A DNA stretch of 64,000 nucleotides from Gilliamella mensalis (GCF_900103085.1 NZ_FMWR01000008.1:124001-188000); one strand, 5' to 3'; counted from the stretch's first letter, positions 1-12,161 are shown. A program made the numbers and translations. The notes: generated from the sequence alone by a model not told the origin.

Positions 1-64
1 CTTCTAGATAGCTACGAATTGCAGGGGTAATATCCATTTGTTTACTGGTAATACTTAACGCCAT
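1..64 (-). CDS. raiA: Ribosome hibernation factor RaiA/HPF, N-terminus only
   Basis: Partial gene cut by the window edge. The 21 visible residues begin MALSITSKQMDITPAIR, matching the start of RaiA (YfiA), which binds the small ribosomal subunit in stationary phase and blocks translation. The start is fixed by a strong GGAGGT ribosome binding site at 67-76. Identification rests on this short N-terminus, so RaiA versus HPF is not settled. Confidence 0.75.
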   Translation of the reverse strand, partial: MALSITSKQMDITPAIRSYLE

Positions 65-299
65 AGTTGACCTCCGCTTTTTATCAATAAATCTAACCTT
101 TTTAAAAATTGTTATCACTACATTGGCAAATTATTTTAGTCTCGTCAATAAGATATTGGTTATTGATCACATTTTTGTGAATTTAATTCAAAAATAGATT
201 CTATTAATTAGCTATTGCATAACAGTGGGGCTGAAACTGATTTTACTATATACTGTGTCAATAAGTATTTAGTTTATTCTGCGTTATAAGATATTTTCA
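65..299. other. Intergenic region raiA/trmJ (divergent)
   Basis: AT-rich spacer between two divergently transcribed genes, so it must hold both promoters. I see no protein-coding frame and no clear operator. Confidence 0.5.
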
Positions 300-1061
300 A
301 TGAATGAGGATAATGTGAGTTATTTAGATAATGTAAAGATTGTTTTGGTTGAAACATCTCATACAGGTAATATGGGATCTGCTGCAAGAGCAATGAAAAC
401 TATGGGATTAACGAATCTTTGTTTAGTTAATCCCGTCATCAAGCCTGATTCTCAATCGATTTCGTTAGCGGCAGGTGCAAGTGATATTATTAAAAATGCA
501 CAAATTTTTTCGTCGCTTGAACAAGCTATTGCCGATTGTACTTTAGTGATTGGCACTAGTGCCCGTTCCCGTAGTTTGCAATGGCCACACTTAACTCCAA
601 AAACATGTGGAGATAAGATTATTCAAGAAGCAACTAAGAGCTATGCCCAAGTCGCTTTGGTGTTTGGGCGTGAACGTGTCGGTTTAACGAATGAAGAATT
701 GCAAAAGTGCCATTATCATGTTGGCATTCCTGCTAATCCTGATTATAGTTCTTTAAATCTTGCCATGTCGGTGCAAGTTTTGTGTTATGAAATTCGTATG
801 TCAATGTTAAACCTTGAAAATAACATATCAGAGCTAAAAAATATGAATATGTCAGAAACTGAATTTCCTATTGATGCCGATATAGAGCGTTTTTACCAGC
901 ATTTAGAACAGACTTTATTATACACAGGTTTTATTAAGTCCAACCATCCGGGGCAAATTATGGGGCGTTTACGTCGATTGTTTACACGTGCACGTATTGA
1001 ACAACAGGAGCTGAATATTTTGCGAGGTATTTTAACTTCGATTGATAAAACGTTACGCTAA
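300..1061 (+). CDS. trmJ: tRNA (cytidine/uridine-32-2'-O)-methyltransferase TrmJ
   Basis: SPOUT-class methyltransferase of 253 residues that 2'-O-methylates position 32 in the anticodon loop of several tRNAs using S-adenosylmethionine. Visible family motifs are [10 protein letters not shown] (21-30), GTSARSR (85-91), [13 protein letters not shown] (121-133) and SLNLAMSV (151-158); the last two form the trefoil-knot cofactor site. A C-terminal helical extension of about 80 residues is typical of TrmJ. The gene stands alone and ends 8 bp before a strong terminator. Confidence 0.95.
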   Translation: MNEDNVSYLDNVKIVLVETSHTGNMGSAARAMKTMGLTNLCLVNPVIKPDSQSISLAAGASDIIKNAQIFSSLEQAIADCTLVIGTSARSRSLQWPHLTPKTCGDKIIQEATKSYAQVALVFGRERVGLTNEELQKCHYHVGIPANPDYSSLNLAMSVQVLCYEIRMSMLNLENNISELKNMNMSETEFPIDADIERFYQHLEQTLLYTGFIKSNHPGQIMGRLRRLFTRARIEQQELNILRGILTSIDKTLR

Positions 1062-1069
1062 TCACAAAT

Positions 1070-1102
1070 AATAACACCCACGAGGTTGTGGGTGTTATTT
1101 TT
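1070..1102 (+). terminator. Rho-independent terminator after trmJ
   Basis: Twelve-base-pair stem AATAACACCCAC / GTGGGTGTTATT with a six-base loop followed by Ts. The stem is symmetrical with As on the left side, so it may also stop transcription coming from cysS on the other strand. Confidence 0.9.
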
Positions 1103-1157
1103 CAATCGACAATGTTTAATGCGCTATTTATTCATCAAACTTCTTATTTTGATAATA

Positions 1158-2549
1158 TTAACTTTTTTTCCGCCATGTTGTACCATTCGCGCCATCTTCA
1201 AGTACAATATTCATTGCATTTAATTTATCGCGAGCTTCGTCGGCTTGTGCCCAATTTTTGCTTGCTCTGGCTTCGTTTCGTTGTTTAATTAACGCTTCGA
1301 CTAATGTAATGTCAACATCATCTTGCTGATTACTTTGTAAAAATTCTACGGGATCTTGCTCTAATAGTCCAAGTACTGCTGATAAATAACGTAATTCGGC
1401 AGCTAATTCATTTGCAAGTGACATATTATTGTCAGCTTTGGCTTTATTGATTTCACGAGCCAAATCAAAAAGAGTTGAATAAGCTTCCGGTGTATTAAAG
1501 TCATCATTCATTGCATCACAAAATTGGCGATAATAATCGCTGTCAGGTGTTATGTGTGGATGAGTTGGATCCGTATCTCGTAGTGCTGTATAGAGTCTCT
1601 CTAGTGCCATCCTCGCTTGTTTTAGATTTTCTTCACTATAGTTGAGTTGGCTTCGATAATGACCTGATAGTAAAAAGTAACGCACTGTTTCGGCATCATA
1701 ATGTTTTAATACATCGCGAATTGTGAAAAAATTATTGAGTGATTTTGACATTTTTTCTTGGTCTATCATAACCATGCCGGAATGCATCCAATAATTGACG
1801 TATTGACCATCATGCGCACAGGTTGATTGGGCAATTTCGTTTTCATGATGTGGGAACATTAAATCTGAGCCACCACCGTGAATATCAAAGTGATTACCTA
1901 ACTGATAACTATTCATCGCCGAACATTCAATGTGCCAACCTGGGCGACCTTTACCCCATGGCGAATCCCAACTTGGTTCATTCGGTTTTGACATTTTCCA
2001 TAACACAAAATCCATTGGATTACGTTTAACATCAACCACATCAACACGAGCACCAGCTTGTAGTTGTTCTAAATTTTGTCGCGATAAAACACCATAATTA
2101 GGATCACTGTCTACTGAAAACATTACATCGCCGTTATCGGCAATATAAGCATGATTTTTGGCAATTAATTTTTCAACTAATTGGATGATTTGTGGCATGT
2201 GATGAGTAGCACGTGGTTCTATATCAGGGCGTTTTATATTCAGTGCATCAAAATCTGCATACATTTCTTGTAGCATTCGATCGGTAAGTTGATCGCAACT
2301 CTCGCCGTTTTCGAGTGCACGTTTAATGATTTTGTCATCCACATCAGTAATATTACGTACATAAGTTAAATCATAACCTAAAAAACGTAAATAACGGGTG
2401 ACAACATCAAATGCAACAAAAGTACGCCCGTGACCAATATGGCAAAGATCGTAAATGGTTACTCCACAAACATATAGCCCAACTTTATTTGGGATAATAG
2501 ACTGAAAAATTTCCTTTTCTCGGGTTAATGTGTTGAATATTTTTAACAT
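1158..2549 (-). CDS. cysS: Cysteinyl-tRNA synthetase
   Basis: Class I aminoacyl-tRNA synthetase of 463 residues (E. coli 461) that charges tRNA-Cys. The zinc-ligand Cys of CGVTIYD is at 28, the HIGH motif is at 37-40 and KMSKS lies near 266-270. The GWHIECSAM segment carries another zinc-binding cysteine and HHENEIAQS follows. It is convergent with trmJ and shares its terminator region. Confidence 0.97.
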   Translation of the reverse strand: MLKIFNTLTREKEIFQSIIPNKVGLYVCGVTIYDLCHIGHGRTFVAFDVVTRYLRFLGYDLTYVRNITDVDDKIIKRALENGESCDQLTDRMLQEMYADFDALNIKRPDIEPRATHHMPQIIQLVEKLIAKNHAYIADNGDVMFSVDSDPNYGVLSRQNLEQLQAGARVDVVDVKRNPMDFVLWKMSKPNEPSWDSPWGKGRPGWHIECSAMNSYQLGNHFDIHGGGSDLMFPHHENEIAQSTCAHDGQYVNYWMHSGMVMIDQEKMSKSLNNFFTIRDVLKHYDAETVRYFLLSGHYRSQLNYSEENLKQARMALERLYTALRDTDPTHPHITPDSDYYRQFCDAMNDDFNTPEAYSTLFDLAREINKAKADNNMSLANELAAELRYLSAVLGLLEQDPVEFLQSNQQDDVDITLVEALIKQRNEARASKNWAQADEARDKLNAMNIVLEDGANGTTWRKKS

Positions 2550-2681
2550 TATAATCTACAAGTTGAAATTGATAGGTTTAATTAAATAATATAACAAAAT
2601 TCTGGATATGACGAAATTACTTATTACGAACTTTGAACTAAAAAGGGAAATATATTTAAGGGTATAAAACTTAAGAGTTAG

Positions 2682-2710
2682 TTAAATTGGCGGTAAAACC
2701 GCCAATTTAA
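2682..2710 (-). terminator. Hairpin downstream of the GlsB/YeaQ-like gene
   Basis: Perfect inverted repeat TTAAATTGGCGG / CCGCCAATTTAA around a five-base loop, directly beyond the stop of the 2722-2967 gene. The sequence following the stem on the minus strand is not a clean T tract, so this is a likely but not textbook terminator. Confidence 0.55.
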
Positions 2711-2721
2711 CTAAAAACAAA

Positions 2722-2967
2722 TTATTTCTTTATGTGACGATAGATATAAATGACTATAACCGAACCAAGTACTGAAATTAACAAACTAGGGAAGTTAAAT
2801 CCAGTCACACTACCCCAACCAAAGAAGGTGCTAATATAGCCACCCACTAAAGCACCTGCAATGCCTAATAAAATAGTTTTAAGTACACCTACACTTCCTA
2901 GTGGCATAAAAAACTTGGCAATCCAGCCGGCAATTAATCCTAGAATTATCCAACTTATAATACCCAT
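2722..2967 (-). CDS. GlsB/YeaQ/YmgE family small membrane protein
   Basis: An 81-residue, almost wholly hydrophobic protein with three predicted membrane segments (about 3-20, 27-49 and 58-77) and Gly-rich helices. It begins with the family-typical IISWIILGLIAGWIAK pattern. The transglycosylase-associated family (PF04226) occurs in stress-inducible single-gene units; its biochemical role is unknown. The start follows a GAGGAAAT ribosome binding site at about 2974-2981. Monocistronic. Confidence 0.85.
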   Translation of the reverse strand: MGIISWIILGLIAGWIAKFFMPLGSVGVLKTILLGIAGALVGGYISTFFGWGSVTGFNFPSLLISVLGSVIVIYIYRHIKK

Positions 2968-3266
2968 GATAATTTCCTCTTGTTATTGAAATTAATTTTA
3001 GTTTACTCAAATTAATTAAAAAATCTAACAGAAGTTGATGTTCAATGTAATAGCTTTAATCGATTAATTAAGAGTAATAAATCATATTCAAAATATATTA
3101 ATAACTAATTATAATAAAGAAGATAGATATTTAATTTAAAGACTAACGTTATGAATACAATAGTTAAAAAATTATTGATTCATTGATGATATTTTATAAT
3201 CATTTTTAATGAAAGTTAATTTATTTTACAGTGATTTTCTAAATCTTAACATCTGTTTGAGGTAAG
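2968..3266. other. Intergenic region
   Basis: Very AT-rich spacer holding the promoter of the small membrane protein gene. I see no frame with coding character and no recognisable RNA. Confidence 0.5.
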
Positions 3267-3288
3267 AAGGGAGAGTTAATCTCCCTTT
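3267..3288 (-). terminator. Terminator hairpin after lysC
   Basis: Stem AAGGGAGA / TCTCCCTT with a five-base loop, immediately past the lysC stop. The following bases on the minus strand are pyrimidine-rich but not a pure T run. Confidence 0.6.
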
Positions 3289-3293
3289 TAGTA

Positions 3294-4658
3294 TTATGAT
3301 TCAAAAATGGTTTTATGCAGAATTTTAATAATTGACTCTGCGTCGTTACTTTTTGCTAATAGGCAAAGATTGTGAGTACTTGCCCCATAACAGCAAAGTC
3401 TAATAATAAAATCATCTAATACACCAAACACCTCTTTTGCTATACCTTGTGTTGAAGTTAGGTTATTTCCAATAATAGCAATTAATGCTAAGTCCTCTTC
3501 AACTGTTACATGACACACGGTTGATAGTTCATCAAATAATTCTTTTGTTAACAAACTATTGCCGTTAGTGTTAGTGCCTGTAGTATCAATAGTTAATGCG
3601 ATACTTACTTCTGATGTTGTGACTAAATCGACCGAAATATTATGTTTGGCTAATATTGTAAACACATTAGCTAGAAAACCTTGTGCATGTAGCATGTTTA
3701 AACTAGTAAGTGTTAATAATGTTTGCTTGCGACGTAGCGCTAACGCTCTAAATACTGGTAATTTAGATGTAATGCTGTTAGTGTTGTAAACAATAGTTCC
3801 TCCTTCTTGAGGCGCTTTGCTTGAACCAACAAAAACAGGGATATTGCTACGCACTGCTGGTACTAGTGTTGCTGGGTGTAGTACTTTTGCACCAAATGTT
3901 GCCATTTCGGTTGCTTCTGCAAATGATATTTCATCAATGCGTTTAGCTGCTGGCGTAATACGAGGATCGTTAGTATAAATTCCTGCAACATCAGTCCAAA
4001 TGTCAATTTGGGTGGCATTCAATGCTTCACCTAATAACGCTGCGGTATAATCGCTTCCCCCACGGCCTAAAGTGGTGGTTTTGCCTGAACTTTCACTACC
4101 GATAAATCCTTGTGTTACAACGATGCTATGACTGTTTAGTGATTTTAAATGCGCACAGCAAAGCTGTTTAATATCTTCAATTTTAGGTGTGGCTTTACCA
4201 AATTTATCATCGGTGCGCATAACTTTACGGACGTCAAACCATATGGCATTTTTTTGTTTTTCTTTCAATATTTCGACAAACAGTTTTGAAGACATAATTT
4301 CACCGTGACTAACAAGCTCGTCTGTTAATGCTGGTGAAGTAGCTAAACTTGCGGCTTCTGACAAAGAGGCTATGTTAGCAATAATTTTGTCAATTTCAGT
4401 TCGTAGTGCGGGATTTTCAGGTAATTGTTCTAAGATGTTGTATTGGATTGATTGGATTTTGGCAATATGTTGAGATCGAACTTCGATATCACGTCCTTCA
4501 GCTAAGGCGACTAATAAATTTGTCACGCCAGCAGATGCCGATAGTACCACAACTTTTACGTTAGGATTATTTATTACAATATTGGCACTATTTACCATTG
4601 AAGGATAATCGGCAACACTAGTACCACCAAATTTAGCAATTACAAATGATGTTTCCAT
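3294..4658 (-). CDS. lysC: Lysine-sensitive aspartokinase III
   Basis: Phosphorylates aspartate at the entry to the lysine/threonine/methionine pathway. The 454-residue protein (E. coli LysC 449) has the kinase motif KFGGTSV at 9-15, the TLGRGGSDYTAALLG substrate/ATP loop near 200, and two C-terminal ACT-type domains (about 310-450). It is monofunctional, with no homoserine dehydrogenase domain. The lysine riboswitch directly upstream and the length place it as the lysine-inhibited isozyme rather than ThrA or MetL. Confidence 0.95.
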   Translation of the reverse strand: METSFVIAKFGGTSVADYPSMVNSANIVINNPNVKVVVLSASAGVTNLLVALAEGRDIEVRSQHIAKIQSIQYNILEQLPENPALRTEIDKIIANIASLSEAASLATSPALTDELVSHGEIMSSKLFVEILKEKQKNAIWFDVRKVMRTDDKFGKATPKIEDIKQLCCAHLKSLNSHSIVVTQGFIGSESSGKTTTLGRGGSDYTAALLGEALNATQIDIWTDVAGIYTNDPRITPAAKRIDEISFAEATEMATFGAKVLHPATLVPAVRSNIPVFVGSSKAPQEGGTIVYNTNSITSKLPVFRALALRRKQTLLTLTSLNMLHAQGFLANVFTILAKHNISVDLVTTSEVSIALTIDTTGTNTNGNSLLTKELFDELSTVCHVTVEEDLALIAIIGNNLTSTQGIAKEVFGVLDDFIIRLCCYGASTHNLCLLAKSNDAESIIKILHKTIFES

Positions 4659-4724
4659 GAATTCCTCATATTAAAAATTTTTATTTTTAACAGAGTTAGA
4701 GCGGGCGTGTCCTATTTACAATTA

Positions 4725-4931
4725 AAAAAGTACAAACCATGAAGTGCTCCACCTGTTAAGGTGACAACCCAAGGGATTCAGCCCTTGCAGTCGATTTGAT
4801 TGTTTCTGGATAGGCAATCAAACCTCGGCATTACATCCCCTCAATCATTTATTAATGGTTCCAGTCCCTAAAATGATTTACCTGAGTAATGCGCCTCTTC
4901 GTTTTGCAACTTCTGTAACGAAGTCAGCGTT
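4725..4931 (-). promoter_or_regulatory. Lysine riboswitch (L box) of lysC
   Basis: Read on the minus strand, the lysC leader contains the conserved L-box blocks in order: AGAGGCGC near the 5' end, then GAGGGG, GCCGAGG, and finally GTCACCTTAACAGGTGGAGC. These build the five-helix junction that binds lysine. The 3' part lies about 65-80 bases before the lysC start, so repression probably acts on an expression platform there. Boundaries are approximate. Confidence 0.92.
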
Positions 4932-5014
4932 ATATAAGATTAACGATTTTATTAATTGTGTCAATAGGTTAAATGTTAAAAATTATTAGCTGTAATGCGG
5001 GGACATTGCAATTA

Positions 5015-5473
5015 CTATAATTCTCGTTCAAATAATTCGATAATGGTTTGATACAATTTTTTTACTGTACACTCTTTAGTTGGTGTACTAAAAATTGTGT
5101 CGTCACCCGCAATGGAACCTAAAATACCTTCTGATTTACCAATTGAATCGAGTAACCGAGCAATGAGTTGGGCTGCACCTGGGCTGGTGCGTATCACCAC
5201 CATTGAACTATTAAAATCAATATCAATTACTAAATTTTTTAATGGGCTACTTGTAGTTGGTACGCTGATTTCAGCAGGTAAACAATAGACCATTTCGGAT
5301 TTTGCATTTCGAGTTCTCACTGCGCCAAACTTGGTTAGCATGCGTGAAACTTTGGATTGATTGATATTATCAAAACCTTGTTCTTGTAGCGCTTGTACGA
5401 TTTCTACTTGCGAACTAAACTTCTCTTGACGAAGCATCTCTTTAAATGTTTTAGTGAGATTAGCTTGTTTCAT
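5015..5473 (-). CDS. argR: Arginine repressor ArgR
   Basis: Hexameric, arginine-dependent DNA-binding protein of 152 residues. The N-terminal winged helix-turn-helix (about 1-75) includes [15 protein letters not shown]. The C-terminal oligomerisation/arginine domain carries [10 protein letters not shown] at 119-128, the arginine-contact motif. In E. coli it represses arginine biosynthesis and assists cer recombination. Monocistronic. Confidence 0.97.
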   Translation of the reverse strand: MKQANLTKTFKEMLRQEKFSSQVEIVQALQEQGFDNINQSKVSRMLTKFGAVRTRNAKSEMVYCLPAEISVPTTSSPLKNLVIDIDFNSSMVVIRTSPGAAQLIARLLDSIGKSEGILGSIAGDDTIFSTPTKECTVKKLYQTIIELFEREL

Positions 5474-5595
5474 AATGTTCCTTGGCTTTTACATTGTTAC
5501 TGTTTTTGCTAATACATGAAGTTATAACACTTATAATAAAATTTTTTTGCTATTTAAATAAAAATAACTTCAGCCATTTTAAATGTATTAGCAGT

Positions 5596-5632
5596 CATTT
5601 TTTATACATAATTATGCATTAAATTTGCATAA
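5596..5632 (-). promoter_or_regulatory. Candidate ARG boxes upstream of argR
   Basis: The argR upstream region holds overlapping AT-rich palindromes, ATACATAATTATGCAT and TATGCATTAAATTTGCATA, resembling the ArgR box in size and in their TATGCAT/ATTAT half-sites. Autoregulation of argR is known in enterobacteria. The match is by eye only. Confidence 0.4.
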
Positions 5633-5634
5633 AA

Positions 5635-6213
5635 TTAAAGATTTGATTTAATTGCATCCTTAGGACGGAAAGATTTAACTATTTGATCATGGGTTTCAAT
5701 GTAAGGGCCTCCTAATAGTTGTATACAATAGGGGATGCTGGCAAATATACCACTAACAATTACATTGCCTTGATTGTCTTTAACGCCTTCAAGTGTCTCT
5801 TTGATTGATTTTGGTCTGCCTGGTAGGTTTATGATTAAACACTTTTTGCGAATAACAGCAACTTGCCTTGATAAAATCGCGGTTGGTACAAAATGCAAAC
5901 TGATTTGACGCATTTGTTCTCCATATCCCGGCATCACCCGATCAGAGATCGCAAGTGTTGCATCAGGTGTTACGTCTCTAATTGCAGGACCGGTGCCTCC
6001 GGTAGTTAAAATTAAGTGGCAATGTAGATTATCAACAAATTCGCATAATGTTTGTTCAATGATAGATTGTTCATCGGGAATAATACGATTTTCAGTTACA
6101 AAAGGCATTTTCAATGCGGTTTGTAACCATGAAACTAATGATGGAATGCCTTCATCTTGGTAAACGCCACTTGAAGCTCTATCTGATACTGAAACTAATC
6201 CAATTTTAAACAT
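5635..6213 (-). CDS. mog: Molybdopterin adenylyltransferase Mog
   Basis: Adenylates molybdopterin before molybdate insertion in cofactor synthesis. The 192-residue protein (E. coli Mog 195) has the MoCF fold with TTGGTG at 70-75 followed by RDVTPD, and NLPGRPKS near 150. The start follows a TTAAGGGATAAGT leader. It stands alone; no other moa, mob or moe gene lies in the window. Confidence 0.93.
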   Translation of the reverse strand: MFKIGLVSVSDRASSGVYQDEGIPSLVSWLQTALKMPFVTENRIIPDEQSIIEQTLCEFVDNLHCHLILTTGGTGPAIRDVTPDATLAISDRVMPGYGEQMRQISLHFVPTAILSRQVAVIRKKCLIINLPGRPKSIKETLEGVKDNQGNVIVSGIFASIPYCIQLLGGPYIETHDQIVKSFRPKDAIKSNL

Positions 6214-6427
6214 GATACTTATCCCTTAAGTAATAAAGGCACTTCGCTCCAAACTTGAAACCACACTATTTGTGCCCGATCAATAATATATACTCTATAA
6301 TCTATACATAATAATTTATGATATAGATAAATCTAAAAATACCTTTACAATGGTTGATTATATTGCCTATTGATTTAACATGATATCATATTATTCCAAT
6401 AGCAATTTATTCAATTAGGATATATTT

Positions 6428-7372
6428 ATGCCATCAATTCCTGCACTTGAGTTAATCTCACTGAAAAAAATTTATAAAAATGGTATAGAAGCATTAAAAG
6501 GTATCAATTTAACTGTACAAGACGGCGATTTTTATGCCTTGCTAGGACCAAATGGTGCTGGGAAGTCAACAACTATTGGTATTATCAGTTCATTAGTTAC
6601 TAAGACATCAGGGCAAGTAAAAATTTTTGGTTATGACTTAGATAACGATGTTGTCAATGCTAAAAGGCAATTAGGGCTTGTCCCGCAAGAATTTAATTTT
6701 AATCAATTTGAAGAGGTGCTACAAATAGTTACTAATCAAGGTGGTTATTATGGATTGCCACGAAAACTTGCATTAGAGCGTGCTGAAAAGTATTTGAGAA
6801 TCTTAGATTTATGGGACAAACGCCACAGTCGAGCTAGCATGTTGTCCGGTGGCATGAAAAGGCGATTAATGATAGCTAGAGCACTGATACATGAACCCAA
6901 ATTATTGATTCTTGATGAACCAACCGCAGGTGTTGATATTGAATTACGCCGTTCTATGTGGGATTTTCTACGCGAAATAAATCGGCAAGGTATCACAATT
7001 ATTTTAACCACCCATTATTTAGAAGAAGCGGAAATGCTATGTCGAAATATCGGTATTATTCAGAGAGGTCAATTGATTGCGAACTCCTCAATGCGTGATC
7101 TATTGGCGAAAAGCCAATCTGAAACAATTGTTATTGATTATGTCCCCACATCTGAGCCAATTAAATTACAAAGCTATAATTATTCTGATGTGGAGCCCGG
7201 CATGTTAGAAGTGCAAGTAGATAAGCAACATGGATTAAACCAATTATTTGAACAATTAAATCAACAAAATATTAAAGTGATCAGCGTACGAAATAAAGCA
7301 AATCGTTTAGAAGAGTTATTTGTTGATCTGTTGCATAATGATACCAACCAAAAAGGTGTTTTTAATGAATAA
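6428..7372 (+). CDS. yadG: ABC-2 type exporter, ATP-binding subunit (YadG-like)
   Basis: The 314-residue ATPase has Walker A GPNGAGKST at 40-48, the Q-loop PQEFNF, signature LSGGMKRRL near 140, Walker B LLILDEP near 160, and the H-loop TTHYLEEAE. It pairs with the next gene, whose start overlaps its stop by 8 bp, giving a two-gene operon. The substrate of E. coli YadGH is not established. Confidence 0.9.
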   Translation: MPSIPALELISLKKIYKNGIEALKGINLTVQDGDFYALLGPNGAGKSTTIGIISSLVTKTSGQVKIFGYDLDNDVVNAKRQLGLVPQEFNFNQFEEVLQIVTNQGGYYGLPRKLALERAEKYLRILDLWDKRHSRASMLSGGMKRRLMIARALIHEPKLLILDEPTAGVDIELRRSMWDFLREINRQGITIILTTHYLEEAEMLCRNIGIIQRGQLIANSSMRDLLAKSQSETIVIDYVPTSEPIKLQSYNYSDVEPGMLEVQVDKQHGLNQLFEQLNQQNIKVISVRNKANRLEELFVDLLHNDTNQKGVFNE

Positions 7373-8135
7373 TTTATATTGGATTGCCTTAAAAAGTATT
7401 TGGCGTAAAGAAGTGACACGTTTTTTAAGAATTTGGGTTCAAACGCTAATTCCACCCGTTATTACCATGTCTCTTTATTTTATTATCTTTGGTAATTTAA
7501 TTGGCTCTCGTGTTGGTGAGATGGGGGGATTTAGCTATATGGCATTTATTGTACCGGGATTAATCATGATGTCAGTTATTACCAATTCTTATACCAATGT
7601 TTGTTCATCCTTTTTTAGCGCTAAATTTCAACGTAATATTGAAGAGTTATTGGTCGCACCTGTACCAACGCATATTCTTATTTTGGGGTATGTTGGTGGT
7701 GGCGTGATGCGTGGTATTTTAACTGGTATTTTAGTGACTATCGTATCACTATTTTTTGTTCGTTACGAAGTTCATTCTTGGTTATTTGTTGTTTGTACAT
7801 TGCTATTGACCTCAATTCTGTTTTCATTAGCTGGCTTATTAAATGCTGTATTTGCCAAGTCATTTGATGATATAAGCATTATTCCAACATTTGTATTAAC
7901 ACCATTAACTTATCTTGGTGGTGTTTTCTATTCAATTACTATGTTACCGGCATTTTGGCAGTGGGTTTCAAAAATTAATCCAATCGTTTATATGATTAAC
8001 GGTTTTCGTTATGGATTTTTGGGCGTGACAGACGTGTCGTTATGGATCACATTTTCAATGCTGATTTTGTTTGTTACCGGACTATATGTAATTGCATGGA
8101 GACTTATTGAAAGTGGGCGAGGATTAAGAAGTTAA
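7365..8135 (+). CDS. yadH: ABC-2 type exporter, permease subunit (YadH-like)
   Basis: Inner-membrane permease of 256 residues, the same length as E. coli YadH, with six hydrophobic segments and the ABC-2 family pattern. I chose the ATG at 7365 because it follows AAAAGGTG within the end of yadG and gives the standard N-terminus MNNLYWIALKSIWRKE. An upstream in-frame ATG at 7320 would add 15 residues with no ribosome site. Translationally coupled to yadG. Confidence 0.9.
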   Translation: MNNLYWIALKSIWRKEVTRFLRIWVQTLIPPVITMSLYFIIFGNLIGSRVGEMGGFSYMAFIVPGLIMMSVITNSYTNVCSSFFSAKFQRNIEELLVAPVPTHILILGYVGGGVMRGILTGILVTIVSLFFVRYEVHSWLFVVCTLLLTSILFSLAGLLNAVFAKSFDDISIIPTFVLTPLTYLGGVFYSITMLPAFWQWVSKINPIVYMINGFRYGFLGVTDVSLWITFSMLILFVTGLYVIAWRLIESGRGLRS

Positions 8136-8162
8136 TAAAGATAGATGGCTAGTAGTAGCTAA

Positions 8163-8183
8163 CCGCCGATATTATATCGGCGG
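8163..8183. terminator. Shared hairpin between yadH and eda
   Basis: Inverted repeat CCGCCGATA / TATCGGCGG between two convergent genes. It lacks a good T tract on either side. A close relative, CCGCCGA / TCGGCGG, occurs between mreB and mreC, so it may belong to a hairpin family repeated in this genome. Confidence 0.6.
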
Positions 8184-8194
8184 AATAATAACAG

Positions 8195-8833
8195 TTATTG
8201 CGCACCAGCAACGGCTTGTTTTGCCATTTCAGTAATTTTAGCAAAATCACCTTTTGCAATTGCATCAGTTGGAATAAACCAAGTGCCACCGACGCAAAGT
8301 ACATTATCCAGTGCAAGGTAATCGCGATAGTTTTTAGGGTTTACTCCCCCAGTTGGACAGAATTTCATATATCCACAAGGGCCAGCAAAAGCTTTTAAAG
8401 CTGCAACGCCGCCATTGATTTCAGCAGGGAAGAATTTTAATGCCGTTAAACCATATTCTTGTGCTGTTAATAGTTCAGAAATAGTTGCAATACCTGGAAT
8501 AACAGGAATAGGGCCATCAACTGCAGCTTTTAAAATAGCGTCAGTAATACCAGGAGTGATAATAAATTGAACGCCGGCTTCGGTGACTTGTTTTAGTTGC
8601 TCAACACTTGTAACTGTTCCTGCTCCAACCACTGCTTCAGGAACTTCTTTGATGATTTTTTTTATGGCATCAATTGCACAAGCTGTTCGTAACGTCACTT
8701 CCAATACTTTGACGCCACCAGCAATGAGAGCTTTGGCTAGTGGTACAGCATCTTCAAGTCGTTCAATGACAATAACCGGAACAACAGGCCCCATGGTTAA
8801 AATTTCTTCAGCACTTTTTTGCCAATTTTTCAT
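8195..8833 (-). CDS. eda: KHG/KDPG aldolase
   Basis: Class I aldolase of 212 residues (E. coli Eda 213) cleaving 2-keto-3-deoxy-6-phosphogluconate to pyruvate and glyceraldehyde-3-phosphate in the Entner-Doudoroff pathway. The Schiff-base lysine is in LKFFPAE near residue 132, and the phosphate loop [12 protein letters not shown] follows. Neither edd nor kdgK adjoins it, so it may serve hexuronate or KDPG use from elsewhere. Convergent with yadH. Confidence 0.96.
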   Translation of the reverse strand: MKNWQKSAEEILTMGPVVPVIVIERLEDAVPLAKALIAGGVKVLEVTLRTACAIDAIKKIIKEVPEAVVGAGTVTSVEQLKQVTEAGVQFIITPGITDAILKAAVDGPIPVIPGIATISELLTAQEYGLTALKFFPAEINGGVAALKAFAGPCGYMKFCPTGGVNPKNYRDYLALDNVLCVGGTWFIPTDAIAKGDFAKITEMAKQAVAGAQ

Positions 8834-8901
8834 TTATATCTACCCATATCTTATTGATACTTAAATATAGCAATAATCCCTAATTGATAGGGATTATTTT
8901 G

Positions 8902-10248
8902 TTATTCATAAATACCTAATTTTTTTTCTAAATAATGAATGTTGGTACCACCTTCTTCGAAGCCTTCATCATTCATGATTTCAATATGAAGATCAATATT
9001 GGTTTTAATACCATCGATAACCAGCTCCGCTAAGGCATTTTTCATCCGGGCAATAGCAACTTCGCGAGTTTCACCATAAGCAATTAATTTACCAATCATT
9101 GAATCATAGTAAGGAGGGACAGTATAACCAGCATAAATATGCGATTCCCAACGAATACCAAAGCCACCTGGCGCATGAAAACGGGTAATTTTTCCTGGTG
9201 ATGGCATAAAGGTTTTTGGATCTTCAGCATTAATTCGGCATTCAATCGCATGGCCTTTGATTTCAATATCACTTTGTTTAATTGAAAGTGGTCTACCTGA
9301 AGCGATTAAAATTTGTTCTCTTATTAAATCAACACCGGTTACCATTTCAGTTACCGGATGCTCTACTTGAATACGGGTATTCATTTCAATGAAATAAAAT
9401 TCCCCATTTTCAAATAAAAATTCGAATGTACCAGCACCACGATAACCAATCTCAATACATGCATTAACGCAACGCTCACCAATGAATTTACGCATTTCAG
9501 GGGTAATGCCAAGTGCTGGAGCTTCTTCCACAACTTTTTGATGACGTCTTTGCATTGAGCAATCTCGTTCACCTAAATAAACAGCATGGCCTTGACCGTC
9601 AGAAAGTACTTGAATTTCGATATGACGTGGGTTTTCTAGGAATTTTTCCATATAAACCATATCATTATTGAAAGCTGTTTTGGCTTCCAATTTGGTCATT
9701 TTGATTGATTGTTCCAGATCTTTTTCTTCACGAACAATACGCATACCGCGGCCGCCACCACCGCCAGAGGCTTTAATGATAACAGGATAGCCGATTTGTT
9801 TAGCGATTTGTTTATTGGCTTCAATATCATTACTTAGTGGTCCATCTGAACCAGGTACACAAGGGACGCCTGCATTTTTCATAGCGTGAATTGCTGACAC
9901 TTTATCACCCATAAGGCGTATAGTGTCAGGTTTTGGACCAATAAAAATAAAGCCTGAACGCTCGACTTGCTCAGCAAAGTCGGCATTTTCCGATAAGAAT
10001 CCATATCCTGGGTGAATAGCAGATGCACCGGTTACTTCAGCTGCTGAAATTAATGCCGGAACGTTAAGGTAACTTTTTGCTGAAGCGGCAGGGCCAATGC
10101 AGACTGTTTCATCTGCTAGTAAAACATGTTTTAAATCTTTATCTGCCGTAGAATGAACTGCAACAGTTTTAATTCCAAGTTCTTTACATGCTCGTAATAT
10201 ACGTAGAGCTATTTCTCCACGATTCGCAATAAGAATTTTATCAAGCAT
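8902..10248 (-). CDS. accC: Acetyl-CoA carboxylase, biotin carboxylase subunit
   Basis: ATP-dependent carboxylation of biotin on AccB, the first step of fatty acid synthesis. ATP-grasp enzyme of 448 residues (E. coli 449) with the glycine-rich loop [21 protein letters not shown] and [19 protein letters not shown] start at the ATG at 10248, which has AAGAGA six bases upstream and yields [19 protein letters not shown]; an in-frame TTG two codons earlier is less likely. Second gene of the accB-accC operon, 39 bp after accB. Confidence 0.97.
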   Translation of the reverse strand: MLDKILIANRGEIALRILRACKELGIKTVAVHSTADKDLKHVLLADETVCIGPAASAKSYLNVPALISAAEVTGASAIHPGYGFLSENADFAEQVERSGFIFIGPKPDTIRLMGDKVSAIHAMKNAGVPCVPGSDGPLSNDIEANKQIAKQIGYPVIIKASGGGGGRGMRIVREEKDLEQSIKMTKLEAKTAFNNDMVYMEKFLENPRHIEIQVLSDGQGHAVYLGERDCSMQRRHQKVVEEAPALGITPEMRKFIGERCVNACIEIGYRGAGTFEFLFENGEFYFIEMNTRIQVEHPVTEMVTGVDLIREQILIASGRPLSIKQSDIEIKGHAIECRINAEDPKTFMPSPGKITRFHAPGGFGIRWESHIYAGYTVPPYYDSMIGKLIAYGETREVAIARMKNALAELVIDGIKTNIDLHIEIMNDEGFEEGGTNIHYLEKKLGIYE

Positions 10249-10287
10249 ATTCAATCTCTTAATCGTATAGTCAATAATAAATTCAGA

Positions 10288-10743
10288 TTATTCAATAATG
10301 AATAGTGGCTGATCAAATTCAACTGGTTGACCATTTTCAACCAAGATGGCTTTTATTGTACCAGCTTTTTCTGACTCGATTTGGTTCATCATTTTCATCG
10401 CTTCAACGATGCAAAGCACATCGCCAACATTTACAGTTTGACCAACTTCAACAAAAGCTTTTGATTCTGGACTTGGTGTACGATAAAAAGTACCAACCAT
10501 TGGTGATTTGATTGTTGAGCCGTCAGCTACAACACTCTCTGTTACGACTTCAGTTTGAACTGTTGGAGCTACAACAACAGGAGCTGGTTGAGGAATTTGT
10601 ATATTTTGTACTGGCGCCGAATAGTTTGTAGTAGGCGCTGAACGACTAATTCGAACAGATTCTTCACCTTCAGAAATTTCAAGTTCAGAAATACCTGATT
10701 CTTCAACTAATTCAATTAATTTTTTAATTTTGCGTATATCCAT
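10288..10743 (-). CDS. accB: Biotin carboxyl carrier protein of acetyl-CoA carboxylase
   Basis: 151-residue carrier. An N-terminal oligomerisation segment (1-35) is followed by a Pro/Ala/Val-rich linker (about 36-75) and a C-terminal biotinyl domain with EAMKM at 114-118, so Lys117 is the predicted biotin site. First gene of the accBC operon. In E. coli, accBC expression is autoregulated by AccB at its promoter. Confidence 0.97.
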   Translation of the reverse strand: MDIRKIKKLIELVEESGISELEISEGEESVRISRSAPTTNYSAPVQNIQIPQPAPVVVAPTVQTEVVTESVVADGSTIKSPMVGTFYRTPSPESKAFVEVGQTVNVGDVLCIVEAMKMMNQIESEKAGTIKAILVENGQPVEFDQPLFIIE

Positions 10744-12161
<1,418 letters not shown>
